Shown piece after piece: positions 34,413-43,152 of a stretch of DNA of 64,000 nucleotides. The DNA comes from VAZQ01 sp963816745. Lineage in GTDB: Bacteria; Pseudomonadota; Alphaproteobacteria; Rhizobiales; Xanthobacteraceae. Made by a program: the position numbers and the translations under genes. Position 1 is the first letter of the stretch, and each line of letters opens with the position of its first letter. The stretch covers positions 1 through 64,000 of the forward strand of contig CAWFLQ010000005.1 of the NCBI GenBank assembly GCA_963816745.1, given 5' to 3'. Below the pieces are notes generated by a model, which saw only the letters and a list, made by a program, of their open reading frames with translations, was not told where the DNA came from and ran no database searches.

Positions 34413-34564
34413 GAAACCACTCCAATGATCTGCCAACCCTGTGACGACTCGTCGGTCGGGACATCCCCAATCTCGCCCGCGATTGCGGCGAGCACAAGCC
34501 GGGTGCTCGTCATGGCCCTTTTTTCGCGATAAGCTTGCGGACACAAGCATCAGGAGAAAGCCTC

Positions 34565-34963
34565 ATGAGCATGAGCGTCGGTGTGCTCGACCATTACAAT
34601 GTCTCGACCCGCAACCTCGGCGCCACCGTTCGCTTCTACGAGGAGGTGCTGGGCTTCGTGAACGGCCCGCGGCCGCCGTTCGACTTTCCCGGCGCATGGC
34701 TTTACAGCGAGGGGCACCCGGTGCTGCACCTCAACGACATCTCGCCGACCGATACGCCGCAACGGCCGGATTCGGGCGTCATCGACCACGTCGCCTTCGG
34801 CAGCCGCGGCTTCGAGGCCATGAAGCAACATCTCGAGCAGAAGGGCGTCGAGTTCCGCGTCAACGTGGTGCCGAACAGCACGCGCCGGCAGATCTTCGTC
34901 AACGACCCCAACAACGTGCTGATCGAGCTCAACTACGACATCTCGAAAGAGGCCGCTGCGTAG
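34565..34963 (+). CDS. VOC-superfamily (glyoxalase/dioxygenase-fold) protein
   Basis: A 132-residue vicinal-oxygen-chelate protein with paired beta-alpha-beta-beta-beta modules. Candidate metal ligands are His in VGVLDHYNVSTRNL, His in GVIDHVAFGSRGF and Glu in NNVLIELNYDI. Such one-domain proteins include glyoxalases, epimerases and resistance enzymes, so the substrate cannot be given. The ATG at 34565 is preceded by AGGAG. It is divergent from the DUF3551 gene and convergent with the EAL gene. Confidence 0.85.
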   Translation: MSMSVGVLDHYNVSTRNLGATVRFYEEVLGFVNGPRPPFDFPGAWLYSEGHPVLHLNDISPTDTPQRPDSGVIDHVAFGSRGFEAMKQHLEQKGVEFRVNVVPNSTRRQIFVNDPNNVLIELNYDISKEAAA

Positions 34964-35007
34964 CGTTTTCCGGCGAAGTGGCCTGCCGGTCCTCAAAAAA
35001 CGCTAGC

Positions 35008-36651
35008 CTACGCGGCGGCACGACTGTTCGGCGCGAGCGCCGGCTGATCGGATGCCGGCGACATCGGATCGATCGCCTCGATCAACCGCAAGAACGACTC
35101 GGCCGGCAGCGGCGGCGAGAACACGTAGCCTTGCGCCGCGCGAACGCCGAGGTCGCGCAGGAAAACGACCTGCTCGAAGCTCTCGACGCCCTCTGCGATG
35201 ATGTCCATGCGCAGGTTGCGGGCGAGCTCGATCAGCGTCTCGATGATGGCCGCCGAGTTGCTGTCGGTGCCGATGGCGTCGATGAACATCTTGTCGATCT
35301 TGATCATGTCCACGCCGAGCTTGAGCATATAGGACAAGCCGCTGTGACCGGTGCCCACGTCGTCGATCGCGATGCAGACGCCGAGCCCCTGCAGCGCCGC
35401 GATGATCCGACGCGTTTCGGTCAGGTTTTCCAACGGCTGCCGCTCGGTCACTTCCAGCGAGACTTGGCTGAGACGGATCGATGAATTCTCGAAAATATCG
35501 CGTACGTCCTGCACGATCGTCTCATCGGCGAAATGCGAGGCGGCGAGGTTGAAACCGATATTGAGATCGGGGCGGCGACCATAGGCTGCACCGACCTGGT
35601 CACGAGCCCGGCGCATCAGCATGCGCGTGACCTTGATGATGAGCCCGCTGGATTCGAGCAACGGGACGAAGGATCCTGGAAGCACCAGCGAGCCGTCCGC
35701 CTTGCGCCAGCGAATCAGCACCTCGGCGCCACGCAACCGGCCGGTCGTGATGTCGACCACCGGCTGGAAATAGGGCACGAGCTCGCCCGCCTTGAGCGCC
35801 CGCTCGATCTCCGCGACCGGATCGATGCCCCGGCGTGCCGGGAGGATGAGGGACAGGCCGACGATCACCAGCGCGATGACGCCGCTGGCGATGGTGCCGA
35901 CCATCCGCAGGTTGGCGTAGCTCGCCAGGACCTGCTCTCGCGACAGGGAGACGGTAGCGACGAGATTGTAGCGGTCCGAACGGATGGTCGCGACGAAACG
36001 GTCGGCGTCGTTGTGCGCGTTCCGCTGCGGCTCGCCGCCTTCGGATATGGGATATCCATCCCACGTCGTGATCGCCAAGGCCTTGATGCCCGATCCGTCC
36101 GCCTTCATAGCGGTCAGCGGCAGAAAGAGCTCGGTCGGCATCAAGGCAGCGAGCGCGTTGGCATTGCCGGTTCCCACACGCCGTATCCGGATCATGGATC
36201 CCGGGCGATCGCCGAAGCGCAACACCTCGATCACGACGTCCCCGTCGGCCGTGAGCGGGTGCGAAGAGATCACCTGGCGAACGCCGAGCGGAATTCCGAG
36301 ATCGGTGCAGACGGTGTGGCCGGCCGGATTGATGACCGACACCTCCTTGATGGGGGTGGTCGAGAAATTCGCCTCCCGCATCGCCTCGATCTGGGCGGGA
36401 GCACAACCGTCGACCCCGCGTTGCGCGAGATCGGCGAGGGTCTGGGCGACCCGGGAGGCCCGCCGGTCGGCCAGCATGAGCGAACGCTTGGCCACCTGCT
36501 CCACTTCACCGCGGCCGCGCTGCTCCATGAACCAGTCGGCCCAAAGGTTGAACGCCACCGCCGGCACGCCTGCGAGCGTTACGCCGATCAGCACCGCCAG
36601 CAACTCTTTGCGTCTTCGGAATGGCACCGCGACCTCGTGGAACGAGATCAC
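35008..36651 (-). CDS. CSS-motif EAL-domain cyclic-di-GMP phosphodiesterase (membrane)
   Basis: A 547-residue inner-membrane protein. Two helices (about 17-36 and 251-271) flank a periplasmic CSS-type sensor with two cysteines, GVDGCAPAQIEA (residue 83) and HTVCTDLGIPLG (115); the canonical CSS triplet is CTD here. The cytoplasmic EAL domain has GAEVLIRWR in place of EAL, and keeps NLAAS, EVTER, IDDVGTGHSGL, KIDKMFID and AEGVES, so cyclic-di-GMP hydrolysis is plausible. In PdeC-type relatives a disulfide in the sensor controls activity. The start is a GTG at 36651 with a weak ribosome site. Confidence 0.9.
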   Translation of the reverse strand: MISFHEVAVPFRRRKELLAVLIGVTLAGVPAVAFNLWADWFMEQRGRGEVEQVAKRSLMLADRRASRVAQTLADLAQRGVDGCAPAQIEAMREANFSTTPIKEVSVINPAGHTVCTDLGIPLGVRQVISSHPLTADGDVVIEVLRFGDRPGSMIRIRRVGTGNANALAALMPTELFLPLTAMKADGSGIKALAITTWDGYPISEGGEPQRNAHNDADRFVATIRSDRYNLVATVSLSREQVLASYANLRMVGTIASGVIALVIVGLSLILPARRGIDPVAEIERALKAGELVPYFQPVVDITTGRLRGAEVLIRWRKADGSLVLPGSFVPLLESSGLIIKVTRMLMRRARDQVGAAYGRRPDLNIGFNLAASHFADETIVQDVRDIFENSSIRLSQVSLEVTERQPLENLTETRRIIAALQGLGVCIAIDDVGTGHSGLSYMLKLGVDMIKIDKMFIDAIGTDSNSAAIIETLIELARNLRMDIIAEGVESFEQVVFLRDLGVRAAQGYVFSPPLPAESFLRLIEAIDPMSPASDQPALAPNSRAAA

Positions 36652-36732
36652 GTTGGCCCACCGCCGTAAAGGCGAGCTTAAGCATAGGCTGCTGGGCGCC
36701 GACAGGCGCTGCGACGGAACCGGCGCTCACGG

Positions 36733-36802
36733 TCATGGTTAGGGAACCATGAATCATGTGGCCGGCCATCCCTGGGGACCGGCCAAAGTGCACCAGGTGC
36801 AC
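36733..36802. promoter_or_regulatory. Two perfect dyads between the EAL gene and speE
   Basis: TCATGGTT-AGGG-AACCATGA at 36733-36752 and GTGCACC-A-GGTGCAC at 36788-36802. Both are perfect inverted repeats in the gap between the 3' end of speE and the start of the EAL gene. The first could form a terminator-like hairpin for speE; the second looks like a protein-binding site in the EAL promoter. Confidence 0.45.
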
Positions 36803-36850
36803 AGGATTGATGGTTATCTATCCGTGAACACGACGCGAGCGCGGACGGAA

Positions 36851-37729
36851 TCAGCGTTTGCGCGCCTTCGCCACCTTTTCGGCGATGAAGCGAGGCAGCG
36901 CGAAAGCCGCCACGTGAACCTCGGGCGTCCAGTATCTGGTCGAGAAGCTGCCGGCCTTCCGGTAGCGACCGGCGATGGTCTTGACCGAGGCCCGTCGCAA
37001 TTTGGCATTGTCGGTGGCGAAGCCCATGGCCATGTGGCCGCCCACATAGGTCGGGATCGCCGCGACATAGCAGGTGCCGTCGGCGAACAGCCTGCGAAAC
37101 TTGGCGATGCCCTCGGTGAGCTCGTCCGCTTGGAAGATCGGCACCCCGTTCTGCGTGACCAACACGGCGCCCTTGGCCATGCAACGCCGGCAGGCAGCGT
37201 AGAACTTGTCGCTGAACAGCACCTTGCCGGGCCCTTGGGGGTCGGTTGAATCCACGATGATGACGTCGAAGCGCCGGTCGGTCTTGGCCACGTACTTCAT
37301 GCCGTCGTCGATGACGAGGTCGAAGCGCTTGTCGGCGAGCACTGGTTTGGTGAATTCCGGAAAGTGCTCTTTGGCGAACTCGACCACCGAGGCGTCGATC
37401 TCGACCTGGGTGAGACGCTTGACCGACTTGTGCTTGAGCACTTCCTCCGCGATGCCGCAGTCGCCGCCTCCGACGATCAGCACGTCCTTGGCGTTGCCGT
37501 GGGCGAAGATCGGTACATGGGTCATCATCTCGTGGTAGACGAACTCGTCCGCGGTCGTGACCTGGGTGGCGCCGTCGAGCATCAGCATCTTGCCGAAGAA
37601 CGGATGCTCGAACAGGACGAGATGCTGGTGCTCGGTCTGCAGCTCGTAAAGCACCCGCTCGACCTCGTAGGTCATGCGGAAGCCGAGCTCGTCGAAAAGC
37701 GTCTCGGGAAGCCAGCGCTTCTGGGCCAT
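36851..37729 (-). CDS. speE: Spermidine synthase
   Basis: A 292-residue polyamine aminopropyltransferase that moves the aminopropyl group from decarboxylated S-adenosylmethionine to putrescine. The sequence shows the N-terminal MLMLDGATQVTTADEFVYHE, the nucleotide site VLIVGGGDCGIAEEVLKHKS, LTQVEIDASVVEFAKEHFPE, the catalytic Asp region VIIVDSTDPQGPGKVLFSD and YVGGHMAMGFA. The start at 37729 (MAQKRWLPETLFDELGFRMT) is normal for the family. It is 71 nt downstream of speD on the same strand, forming a spermidine operon. Confidence 0.95.
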   Translation of the reverse strand: MAQKRWLPETLFDELGFRMTYEVERVLYELQTEHQHLVLFEHPFFGKMLMLDGATQVTTADEFVYHEMMTHVPIFAHGNAKDVLIVGGGDCGIAEEVLKHKSVKRLTQVEIDASVVEFAKEHFPEFTKPVLADKRFDLVIDDGMKYVAKTDRRFDVIIVDSTDPQGPGKVLFSDKFYAACRRCMAKGAVLVTQNGVPIFQADELTEGIAKFRRLFADGTCYVAAIPTYVGGHMAMGFATDNAKLRRASVKTIAGRYRKAGSFSTRYWTPEVHVAAFALPRFIAEKVAKARKR

Positions 37730-37800
37730 CGGGCGTCGGACGACCCGGCGACGGACGAGCGTTGGATTCCGTCCTCCGTCCCGCGTTGTCCGTCCTCTGA

Positions 37801-38295
37801 TTACGCTTCCTGCCCGCGCAAGATCTCGTTCACTTCGACGCGCTTGGCCTTGAATGCCTCGCGCAGGACGGGGATGCAGGCGTCCGGGCTTGCCTTGCCG
37901 CACATGAATACGTCGAGGGCAGCATAGCCCGCATCCGGCCAAGTGTGGATCGAGATATGGCTTTCGGCCAGCACGGCCACGCCGGAAACGCCATTCGGCT
38001 GGAAGTGATGCAGGTGGATGTGCAGCAGCGTCGCCTGTGCCGCGTCCACGCAATGCCGCAGCGTCGCCTCGACGAGATCGATGTCGTCGAGGCCCTCGGC
38101 CCCATGCAGATCGACGATCAGATGCACGCCCGCGCAGCGCACGCCGTTGCGGACGGCGAAATGGTCGGCGCGCTCGTCGGCGGGCGCGGCCTCGACCACG
38201 GCGACATGGGCCACTTTCTTCCGGGCGGTGTTTTTTCGGGCGGAGCTTGGGTTCCCCAAGCCCTTCCCCGATCGCAAGAGGGCGTTCTGGCGCAT
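37801..38295 (-). CDS. speD: S-adenosylmethionine decarboxylase proenzyme
   Basis: A 164-residue prokaryotic-type AdoMetDC, producing decarboxylated AdoMet for SpeE. The self-processing site is visible: VAVLAESHISIHTWPDAGYA, where cleavage before Ser112 creates the pyruvoyl group, with the nearby His and FMCG (Cys132) also conserved. The N-terminal extension rich in Lys/Arg (about 30 residues) is longer than in typical short SpeH forms. GGGGAGG lies just before the ATG at 38295, which supports including this extension. Confidence 0.94.
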   Translation of the reverse strand: MRQNALLRSGKGLGNPSSARKNTARKKVAHVAVVEAAPADERADHFAVRNGVRCAGVHLIVDLHGAEGLDDIDLVEATLRHCVDAAQATLLHIHLHHFQPNGVSGVAVLAESHISIHTWPDAGYAALDVFMCGKASPDACIPVLREAFKAKRVEVNEILRGQEA

Positions 38296-38700
38296 CGCCG
38301 TCCTCCCCAACCGAGTGATCCAACCCGAATACCGACAAAGCGGCGTCAGGCAAGCGAATGCCGCTCGATCAGCCCGAGCGCGGACAGATCACAGCGGCTC
38401 GTCCCCACATAAGGCCCGGGTCCCCGGTGTCAAGTAGATTCTGCATGACGGAAGTTTAGAAATCCCTCTCATCCCGGTGATCGCATTGTCGGATCGCTGC
38501 ATCGAGCGCCGCGCTGGCGAGCGAAGCGAGCGCCCAGCGCGGCAACTCTTCTGGAGTGCGCGCGCCGGACACTCGCCCTGAAGCGGGCTCGTCGGCGCAC
38601 GCCGACCGTCGGGAGGTTTCGCGCCTCTCGAACACGAGCTAAGCTCGGCTGCGCCGTCGATGGCAGCGGCGCCACAAAACGACAATTCGGGGAGGAAGCG
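38296..38700. other. Gene-free region upstream of speD and of an amidohydrolase gene
   Basis: Divergent intergenic DNA of about 400 nt with no credible gene. It contains the second copy of the 30-bp dispersed repeat (38508-38537) and the promoters of speD and of the amidohydrolase gene, neither of which I can pinpoint. Confidence 0.5.
38508..38537. repeat. 30-bp dispersed intergenic repeat, copy 2
   Basis: Identical at 29 of 30 positions to 28849-28878. The only difference is at 38523. It lies about 160 nt before an exported amidohydrolase gene. Confidence 0.65.
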
Positions 38701-39798
38701 ATGAGAGCCAACCGACGCAGATTCTTTCAGGGCTGTCTGTGCTGCGAACCGTCAGCCCCGCTCGCCAGTCCAGCGCGGCGAAATTTCCTCGCCGGCGGCG
38801 CGGCCGCACTTGGCCTCGGCGCCATGGGCCTTTCCGCGATCGGCCGCACGCCGGCCGCAGCCCAAGCTCCCGCCGCCAAGACGCGGATCGATGTGCATCA
38901 TCACTACATCCCGCCGTTCCACGCCGATGCCCTGGCCTCTCGACGCTCCGGCGGGCGGCCGCCGCAATGGTCGCCGGCCAAATCGCTCGAGGACATGGAC
39001 AAGAGCGGCATCGCGACTTCGATCGTCTCCGTCGTCCAGCCCGGCATCTGGTTCGGAAACAACGAGGAATCGCGCAGTCTCGCGCGCCAGTGCAACGAAT
39101 ACGGCGCCAAGATGGGCCAGGATCACCCCGGCCGCTTCGGACTGTTCGCCATCATCGCCCCGCCCGATGTCGAGGGCAGCCTGGCGGAAATTGCCTATGC
39201 GTTCGACGTGCTCAAGGCCGAGGGCATCGCGCTCCATACCAGCTACGGCCCGAAATACCTGGGCGATCCCTCGTTCGACCCGGTCTACGAGGAGCTCAAC
39301 CGGCGCAAGGCCGTGGTCTACGTGCATCCGACCACGCCGGACTGCTGCCGCGGCGTGGTGCCCGGCATACCGCCCAGCTCGATCGAATACGCCACGGATT
39401 CGACGCGCACCATCGCACACATCGTCTTCAGCGGCACGGCGACGAAATTCCCGGACATCCGCTGGATCTTCTCCCATAGCGGCGGCACGCTGCCGTTCCT
39501 GACCAGCCGCTTCACCCGGCTCGCCCAGGAGCGCAAGCCCGCGCACCTGCCGAACGGCCCGCTGCCCGAATTCAAGAAGTTCTACTACGAGCTCGCGCAG
39601 GGCAACGCGCCGGGCCAGATCGCCGCGCTGCTCAAGATGGTGTCGATCTCGCAGGTGATGTACGGCACCGACTTTCCCTTCCGCGACGGTGCCGAGGTCA
39701 ATCAGGGCATTGCGGACTGGGGCTTCAGCGCCGCTGATCAGCAGGCCGTCGAGCGGGAGAACGCGCTCAAGCTCATGCCGCGCATCAAGGCGAGCTGA
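38701..39798 (+). CDS. Tat-exported amidohydrolase-2 family protein (ACMSD-like)
   Basis: A 365-residue TIM-barrel metal hydrolase/decarboxylase of the amidohydrolase-2 group. It has a twin-arginine-type leader (RRNFLAGGAAALGLGAMGLS), the metal motif RIDVHHHYIPPFHADALA, later VYVHPTTPDC, IFSHSGGTLPFLTSR and the catalytic Asp region VMYGTDFPFRDGAEV. Relatives include aminocarboxymuconate-semialdehyde and gamma-resorcylate decarboxylases. GGGGAGG precedes the ATG. It is followed after 17 nt by a Bug solute-binding gene, so the transported compound may be its substrate or product. Confidence 0.88.
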   Translation: MRANRRRFFQGCLCCEPSAPLASPARRNFLAGGAAALGLGAMGLSAIGRTPAAAQAPAAKTRIDVHHHYIPPFHADALASRRSGGRPPQWSPAKSLEDMDKSGIATSIVSVVQPGIWFGNNEESRSLARQCNEYGAKMGQDHPGRFGLFAIIAPPDVEGSLAEIAYAFDVLKAEGIALHTSYGPKYLGDPSFDPVYEELNRRKAVVYVHPTTPDCCRGVVPGIPPSSIEYATDSTRTIAHIVFSGTATKFPDIRWIFSHSGGTLPFLTSRFTRLAQERKPAHLPNGPLPEFKKFYYELAQGNAPGQIAALLKMVSISQVMYGTDFPFRDGAEVNQGIADWGFSAADQQAVERENALKLMPRIKAS

Positions 39799-39815
39799 CT
39801 CCCGAAGGAGGCCCC

Positions 39816-40799
39816 ATGCATCGGGATCGGCGCTGGCGCGGCGTTCTCGTCCTGACCGGGACGCTGTGGGCGCTATGCGCCGGTGCGGTCGCGCAGCCAT
39901 ATCCGGGCAAGCCGGTGCGCGTGATCGTGCCATTCGCCGCCGGCGGCACGCCGGACTTGGTCGGACGCATCATCAGCCAGCAGCTCGCCGCCCAGACCGG
40001 CCAGACCTTCGTGGTGGAGAACAGGCCTGGCGCCGACGGCGTCGTCGGCGCCCAGACCGTGGCCGAAGCGCCGCCCGACGGCTACACGCTGCTCGTCACG
40101 TCGAGCTCGTTCGTGGTCAATCCGAGCTTCCACAAGAAGATGCCGTTCGACGTGGTCCGCGATTTCGAGCCGGTCAGCAACGTCGCCGCGACCGAGGCCT
40201 ATATCCTCGGGGTCAATCCCAACCTGCCGGCGCGGTCGGTGCCGGAGCTGGTCGCGCTCACGCGCGGGGGCGACAACAAAATCTCGTTCGGCTCGCCCGG
40301 CGTGGGCAACGGGCTTCATCTGGCCGCCGAGCTCTTCAAGTCGCTCACCAGGACGCAGATGGTGCATGTGCCTTACCGCGGCGCGGCGCCTGCCATCACC
40401 GGGCTGATCGCCGGCGACGTGCAGGTCATGTTCATGACGCCACCGTCGTCGCTGCCCTTTGTCGAGGCCGGCAAAATCCGTGCGATCGGCTATACCGGCG
40501 CCAGGCGCTTCGGGCGCCTGCCCGACGTGCCGACACTGGCGGAAGCGGGCGTGCCCGGCATGGAGGTATTGTCCAGCTGGACCGGCATGTTCGCGCCGGC
40601 AAAAACGCCCGCCGCGGTGCTGGCGCGGCTCCATGAGGAAATACAGAAGGCAACCTCGACCGCGGCGTACCGCGATCGCTTGACCACGATCGGGGTCATT
40701 CCGGTCGGCAATGCGCCGGCCGAGTTCAAGCCGTTCGTGGCGGACCAGGTCAAGCAGATCGCCGAGATCGTGAGGGCGGCCGGGATCGAGCCGCAGTGA
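39816..40799 (+). CDS. Bug/TctC-family solute-binding protein
   Basis: A 327-residue Bug protein with a signal peptide (GVLVLTGTLWALCAGAVAQP). Family marks are YPGKPVRVIVPFAAGGTPDL, FVVENRPGADGVVGAQTVAE, APPDGYTLLVTSSS, VHVPYRGAAPAITGLIAGDV and FGRLPDVPTLAEAGVPGMEV. AAGGAGG precedes the ATG. It is the second Bug protein in the window and again lacks TctA/TctB partners. It lies directly after the exported amidohydrolase gene and is probably co-transcribed with it. A bidirectional terminator follows. Confidence 0.94.
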   Translation: MHRDRRWRGVLVLTGTLWALCAGAVAQPYPGKPVRVIVPFAAGGTPDLVGRIISQQLAAQTGQTFVVENRPGADGVVGAQTVAEAPPDGYTLLVTSSSFVVNPSFHKKMPFDVVRDFEPVSNVAATEAYILGVNPNLPARSVPELVALTRGGDNKISFGSPGVGNGLHLAAELFKSLTRTQMVHVPYRGAAPAITGLIAGDVQVMFMTPPSSLPFVEAGKIRAIGYTGARRFGRLPDVPTLAEAGVPGMEVLSSWTGMFAPAKTPAAVLARLHEEIQKATSTAAYRDRLTTIGVIPVGNAPAEFKPFVADQVKQIAEIVRAAGIEPQ

Positions 40800-40805
40800 G
40801 GGTTG

Positions 40806-40837
40806 TTCCCTCGCCCGGAAGCAGCCGGGCGAGGGAA
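40806..40837. terminator. Bidirectional terminator between Bug and GMC genes
   Basis: A perfect 13-bp stem, TTCCCTCGCCCGG paired with CCGGGCGAGGGAA, with an AAGCAG loop, between convergent genes ending at 40799 and 40846. A's on both sides provide short U-tracts in either direction. Confidence 0.82.
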
Positions 40838-40845
40838 AACGATGG

Positions 40846-42414
40846 TTAGCCGGCGACCGTGCCCCAGTTCGCCGCCAGTTGCTCGGCCCCGCGCAGCGAC
40901 ACGGCAAGGATCGTATAGGTCGGGTTCGAGGCACCTTCGGTGGGGAAGATGCTCGGCCCCGCGACGTAGAGGTTCGGCACCTCGTGGCACTGGCCGAAGC
41001 TGTTGACCACCGAATTTGCCGCGCCCGTGCCCATGATCGTGCCGCCGTGCAGGTGGGTCGTCGGTATGGCTGCTCGGCCCGCCCAGACTTCCTTGGCGCC
41101 GGCGGCCTTGGCTGCCTTCTGGCCCTCCTCGAGGTTGGCGTTCCACACCGCGACCGCGTCCTGATCGAAGGTGTGAACGAGGCGGGCGAGCGGCATCCCG
41201 AACTCGTCCTTGTCGGTCGCGAGCTCGATCCGGTTCTCGGCGTTGGGCAGTTCCTCGCCGAACATGCTGATCCGGGTGAAGCCGCGGGCCGCGCGCTTCA
41301 TGTAGGCGTGCAGTTCCTCGCCAAACAGATCGGGTCGGGAATTGGCGAAGTCGTGCGTCTTCTGCGCTGCACCACAAGTGATGTAGGTGCTGCCGAACGC
41401 GTCCTTGTAGCTCGTCTTGCTGTAGCGATCGTACGACATGTACTGCGCCCCGATCGTACCCAGATGGTTCTGGATGTCCTCGTCGAAGAGCGCGCTGATC
41501 CCCGCGATCGAGTGCACCATCATGTATTTGCCGACGAGTCCGCTCGAGTTGGCGAGTCCCTTCGCGTGCTTGTCGGTCGCCGAGTTGAGCAGGAGGCGCG
41601 AGTTCTGCCCCGACCACGCCGCCAGCACGACGACGTTCGCTTCCTGCACTTGGCGCTGCTTTTTTTCGTCGTAGTATTCGACGCCGATGACCTTCGTGCC
41701 CTCCGCGTTGGTCAGCACGCGCGTGACGGTGCAAAGAGCGCGCACCTCGGCCTTGGCCTTTCTGGCCTCGCTGAGGTAGGTGACCGTCGGATTGGCAAGC
41801 GCGCCGGTCGGGCAACCCACGTGGCACCAGCCGTCATAGATGCAGGCCGGCCGACCCTTGAACTCGGTCGAGTTCATCGCGACCGGTGCCGGTACCATCT
41901 GGATGCCCAGCGACTCGAAGCCCTTCACCCAGATTTCGCCGTGGCGGAAAGTCTTCATCGGCGGCATCGGATAAGGTTGGCCCGCCGGGCGCCACTTCTC
42001 CTCCGCCTTGGCATCGCCCGACATGCCGATGTCGTGAGCGACCTTGTCGTAGAACGGCGCGACATCCTGATAGGAGATCGGCCAATCAAGCGCGCGGTTG
42101 TGCTCGCTCTTGATCTTGTAGTCGTTCGGCAGAAAGCGTGGGTGATTGGCGAAGTAGTGCAGCGCCGCCCCGCCAGTGCCCCAGCCGGCCTGGCCGGCAT
42201 AGCCGAATGGATTCTTGCCTTCGAGCAGGAAGGGGGCGCCAGCCGGCCTGATCCGCCGTCCCCACATCTCCGAGCTGATCAGGTCGGACATCTGCCAGTC
42301 GGGACCGGCCTCCAGCAGCGCGACCTTCTTGCCGGCCTTGGCCAGCACCGATGCATACACCGAGCCGGACGCGCCGGCGCCGACGATGACGACGTCTACT
42401 TTTTCGTTCGCCAT
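40846..42414 (-). CDS. GMC-family oxidoreductase (FAD dehydrogenase large subunit)
   Basis: A 522-residue flavoprotein. The FAD motif VVIVGAGASGSVYASVLAKA is at the N-terminus, followed by GGAALHYFANHPRFLPND, CHVGCPTGALANPTVTYLSE, and a C-terminal catalytic region with TTHLHGGTIMGTG and GASNPTYTILAVSLRGAEQL. It belongs to the gluconate-2-dehydrogenase/GMC branch that works with a small Tat-exported subunit, which is encoded immediately upstream with a one-base gap. The cytochrome c third subunit is absent. The oxidised substrate, an alcohol or sugar acid, is unknown. GGAGGTGG precedes the ATG. Confidence 0.92.
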   Translation of the reverse strand: MANEKVDVVIVGAGASGSVYASVLAKAGKKVALLEAGPDWQMSDLISSEMWGRRIRPAGAPFLLEGKNPFGYAGQAGWGTGGAALHYFANHPRFLPNDYKIKSEHNRALDWPISYQDVAPFYDKVAHDIGMSGDAKAEEKWRPAGQPYPMPPMKTFRHGEIWVKGFESLGIQMVPAPVAMNSTEFKGRPACIYDGWCHVGCPTGALANPTVTYLSEARKAKAEVRALCTVTRVLTNAEGTKVIGVEYYDEKKQRQVQEANVVVLAAWSGQNSRLLLNSATDKHAKGLANSSGLVGKYMMVHSIAGISALFDEDIQNHLGTIGAQYMSYDRYSKTSYKDAFGSTYITCGAAQKTHDFANSRPDLFGEELHAYMKRAARGFTRISMFGEELPNAENRIELATDKDEFGMPLARLVHTFDQDAVAVWNANLEEGQKAAKAAGAKEVWAGRAAIPTTHLHGGTIMGTGAANSVVNSFGQCHEVPNLYVAGPSIFPTEGASNPTYTILAVSLRGAEQLAANWGTVAG

Positions 42415-42415
42415 G

Positions 42416-42976
42416 TCACCACCTCCTCGTTGGCACAATGTGCGCCTGGTAGGGGATGCCGAGGGCGGCGTAGCCCTCCATCGTCCCGTACACGACATCG
42501 ACGGCATCGGTGCGCAGGATGGTGTAGACGAAACCTCCGCTCGGTCCGGTCCAGCCTTCGATCTTGTTCTGACGCATATTGCTGACGAAGTCGCGCTGCT
42601 CGGTCTCCGACAGCGCCGCAAATTTCCGGCCGGTGACCTTCTCGCTGCCGCGATCGACCGCGCCGATGGCGGCGCGATAGAAATTCGCAAATGGCGGGCG
42701 CACGTTGAAGATGCGCGCCTGCAGCAGCGCCTCGCCCGCCGGCACCGAGATCTGGTGATCGATGAAATGCGCAATGCCGGCCTTGCGCGCGCCGGGCACC
42801 AGCGTCTCGCCCAGAGCCTCGATGATTTCGCCCTCGTTGGCCTTGAGCAGCCGGAATGGCACGCCTTGCGCCCGCGCCGCACCCGGCGTGAGCATGACTT
42901 CGGCACCGCTCACCGTGAAGGCGAACGCGCCCATTGCCGCGCCTTTCATGAAGGCGCGTCGTTCGATGTCGTGCAT
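42416..42976 (-). CDS. Gluconate 2-dehydrogenase subunit 3-family protein
   Basis: A 186-residue small subunit with a twin-arginine leader (DIERRAFMKGAAMGAFAFTV, then AARAQG). Typical segments are LLKANEGEIIEALGETLVPG, HFIDHQISVPAGEALLQARI, FAALSETEQRDFVSNMRQNK and FVYTILRTDAVDVVYGTMEG. The Tat signal carries the partner flavoprotein across the membrane as a folded complex. GGAGG precedes the ATG at 42976. Its stop is one base from the start of the GMC gene, so translation is coupled. Confidence 0.9.
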   Translation of the reverse strand: MHDIERRAFMKGAAMGAFAFTVSGAEVMLTPGAARAQGVPFRLLKANEGEIIEALGETLVPGARKAGIAHFIDHQISVPAGEALLQARIFNVRPPFANFYRAAIGAVDRGSEKVTGRKFAALSETEQRDFVSNMRQNKIEGWTGPSGGFVYTILRTDAVDVVYGTMEGYAALGIPYQAHIVPTRRW

Positions 42977-43152
42977 GTTGTTTCCTCCGTCCCGGTGCGT
43001 GCGCACCTCTGCGTGCCAGCGCGTTGCGCGGCGCGGCGATCCGTCAGGACAAAGGAGAACGGGCCTGCACGGCCACCGTCTTCTGGAACGCTTCCAAAAT
43101 TCAACGCCTAATCGGAATACGAATCAAGCGGCTCGCAGCCGTCGGTGGAAAG

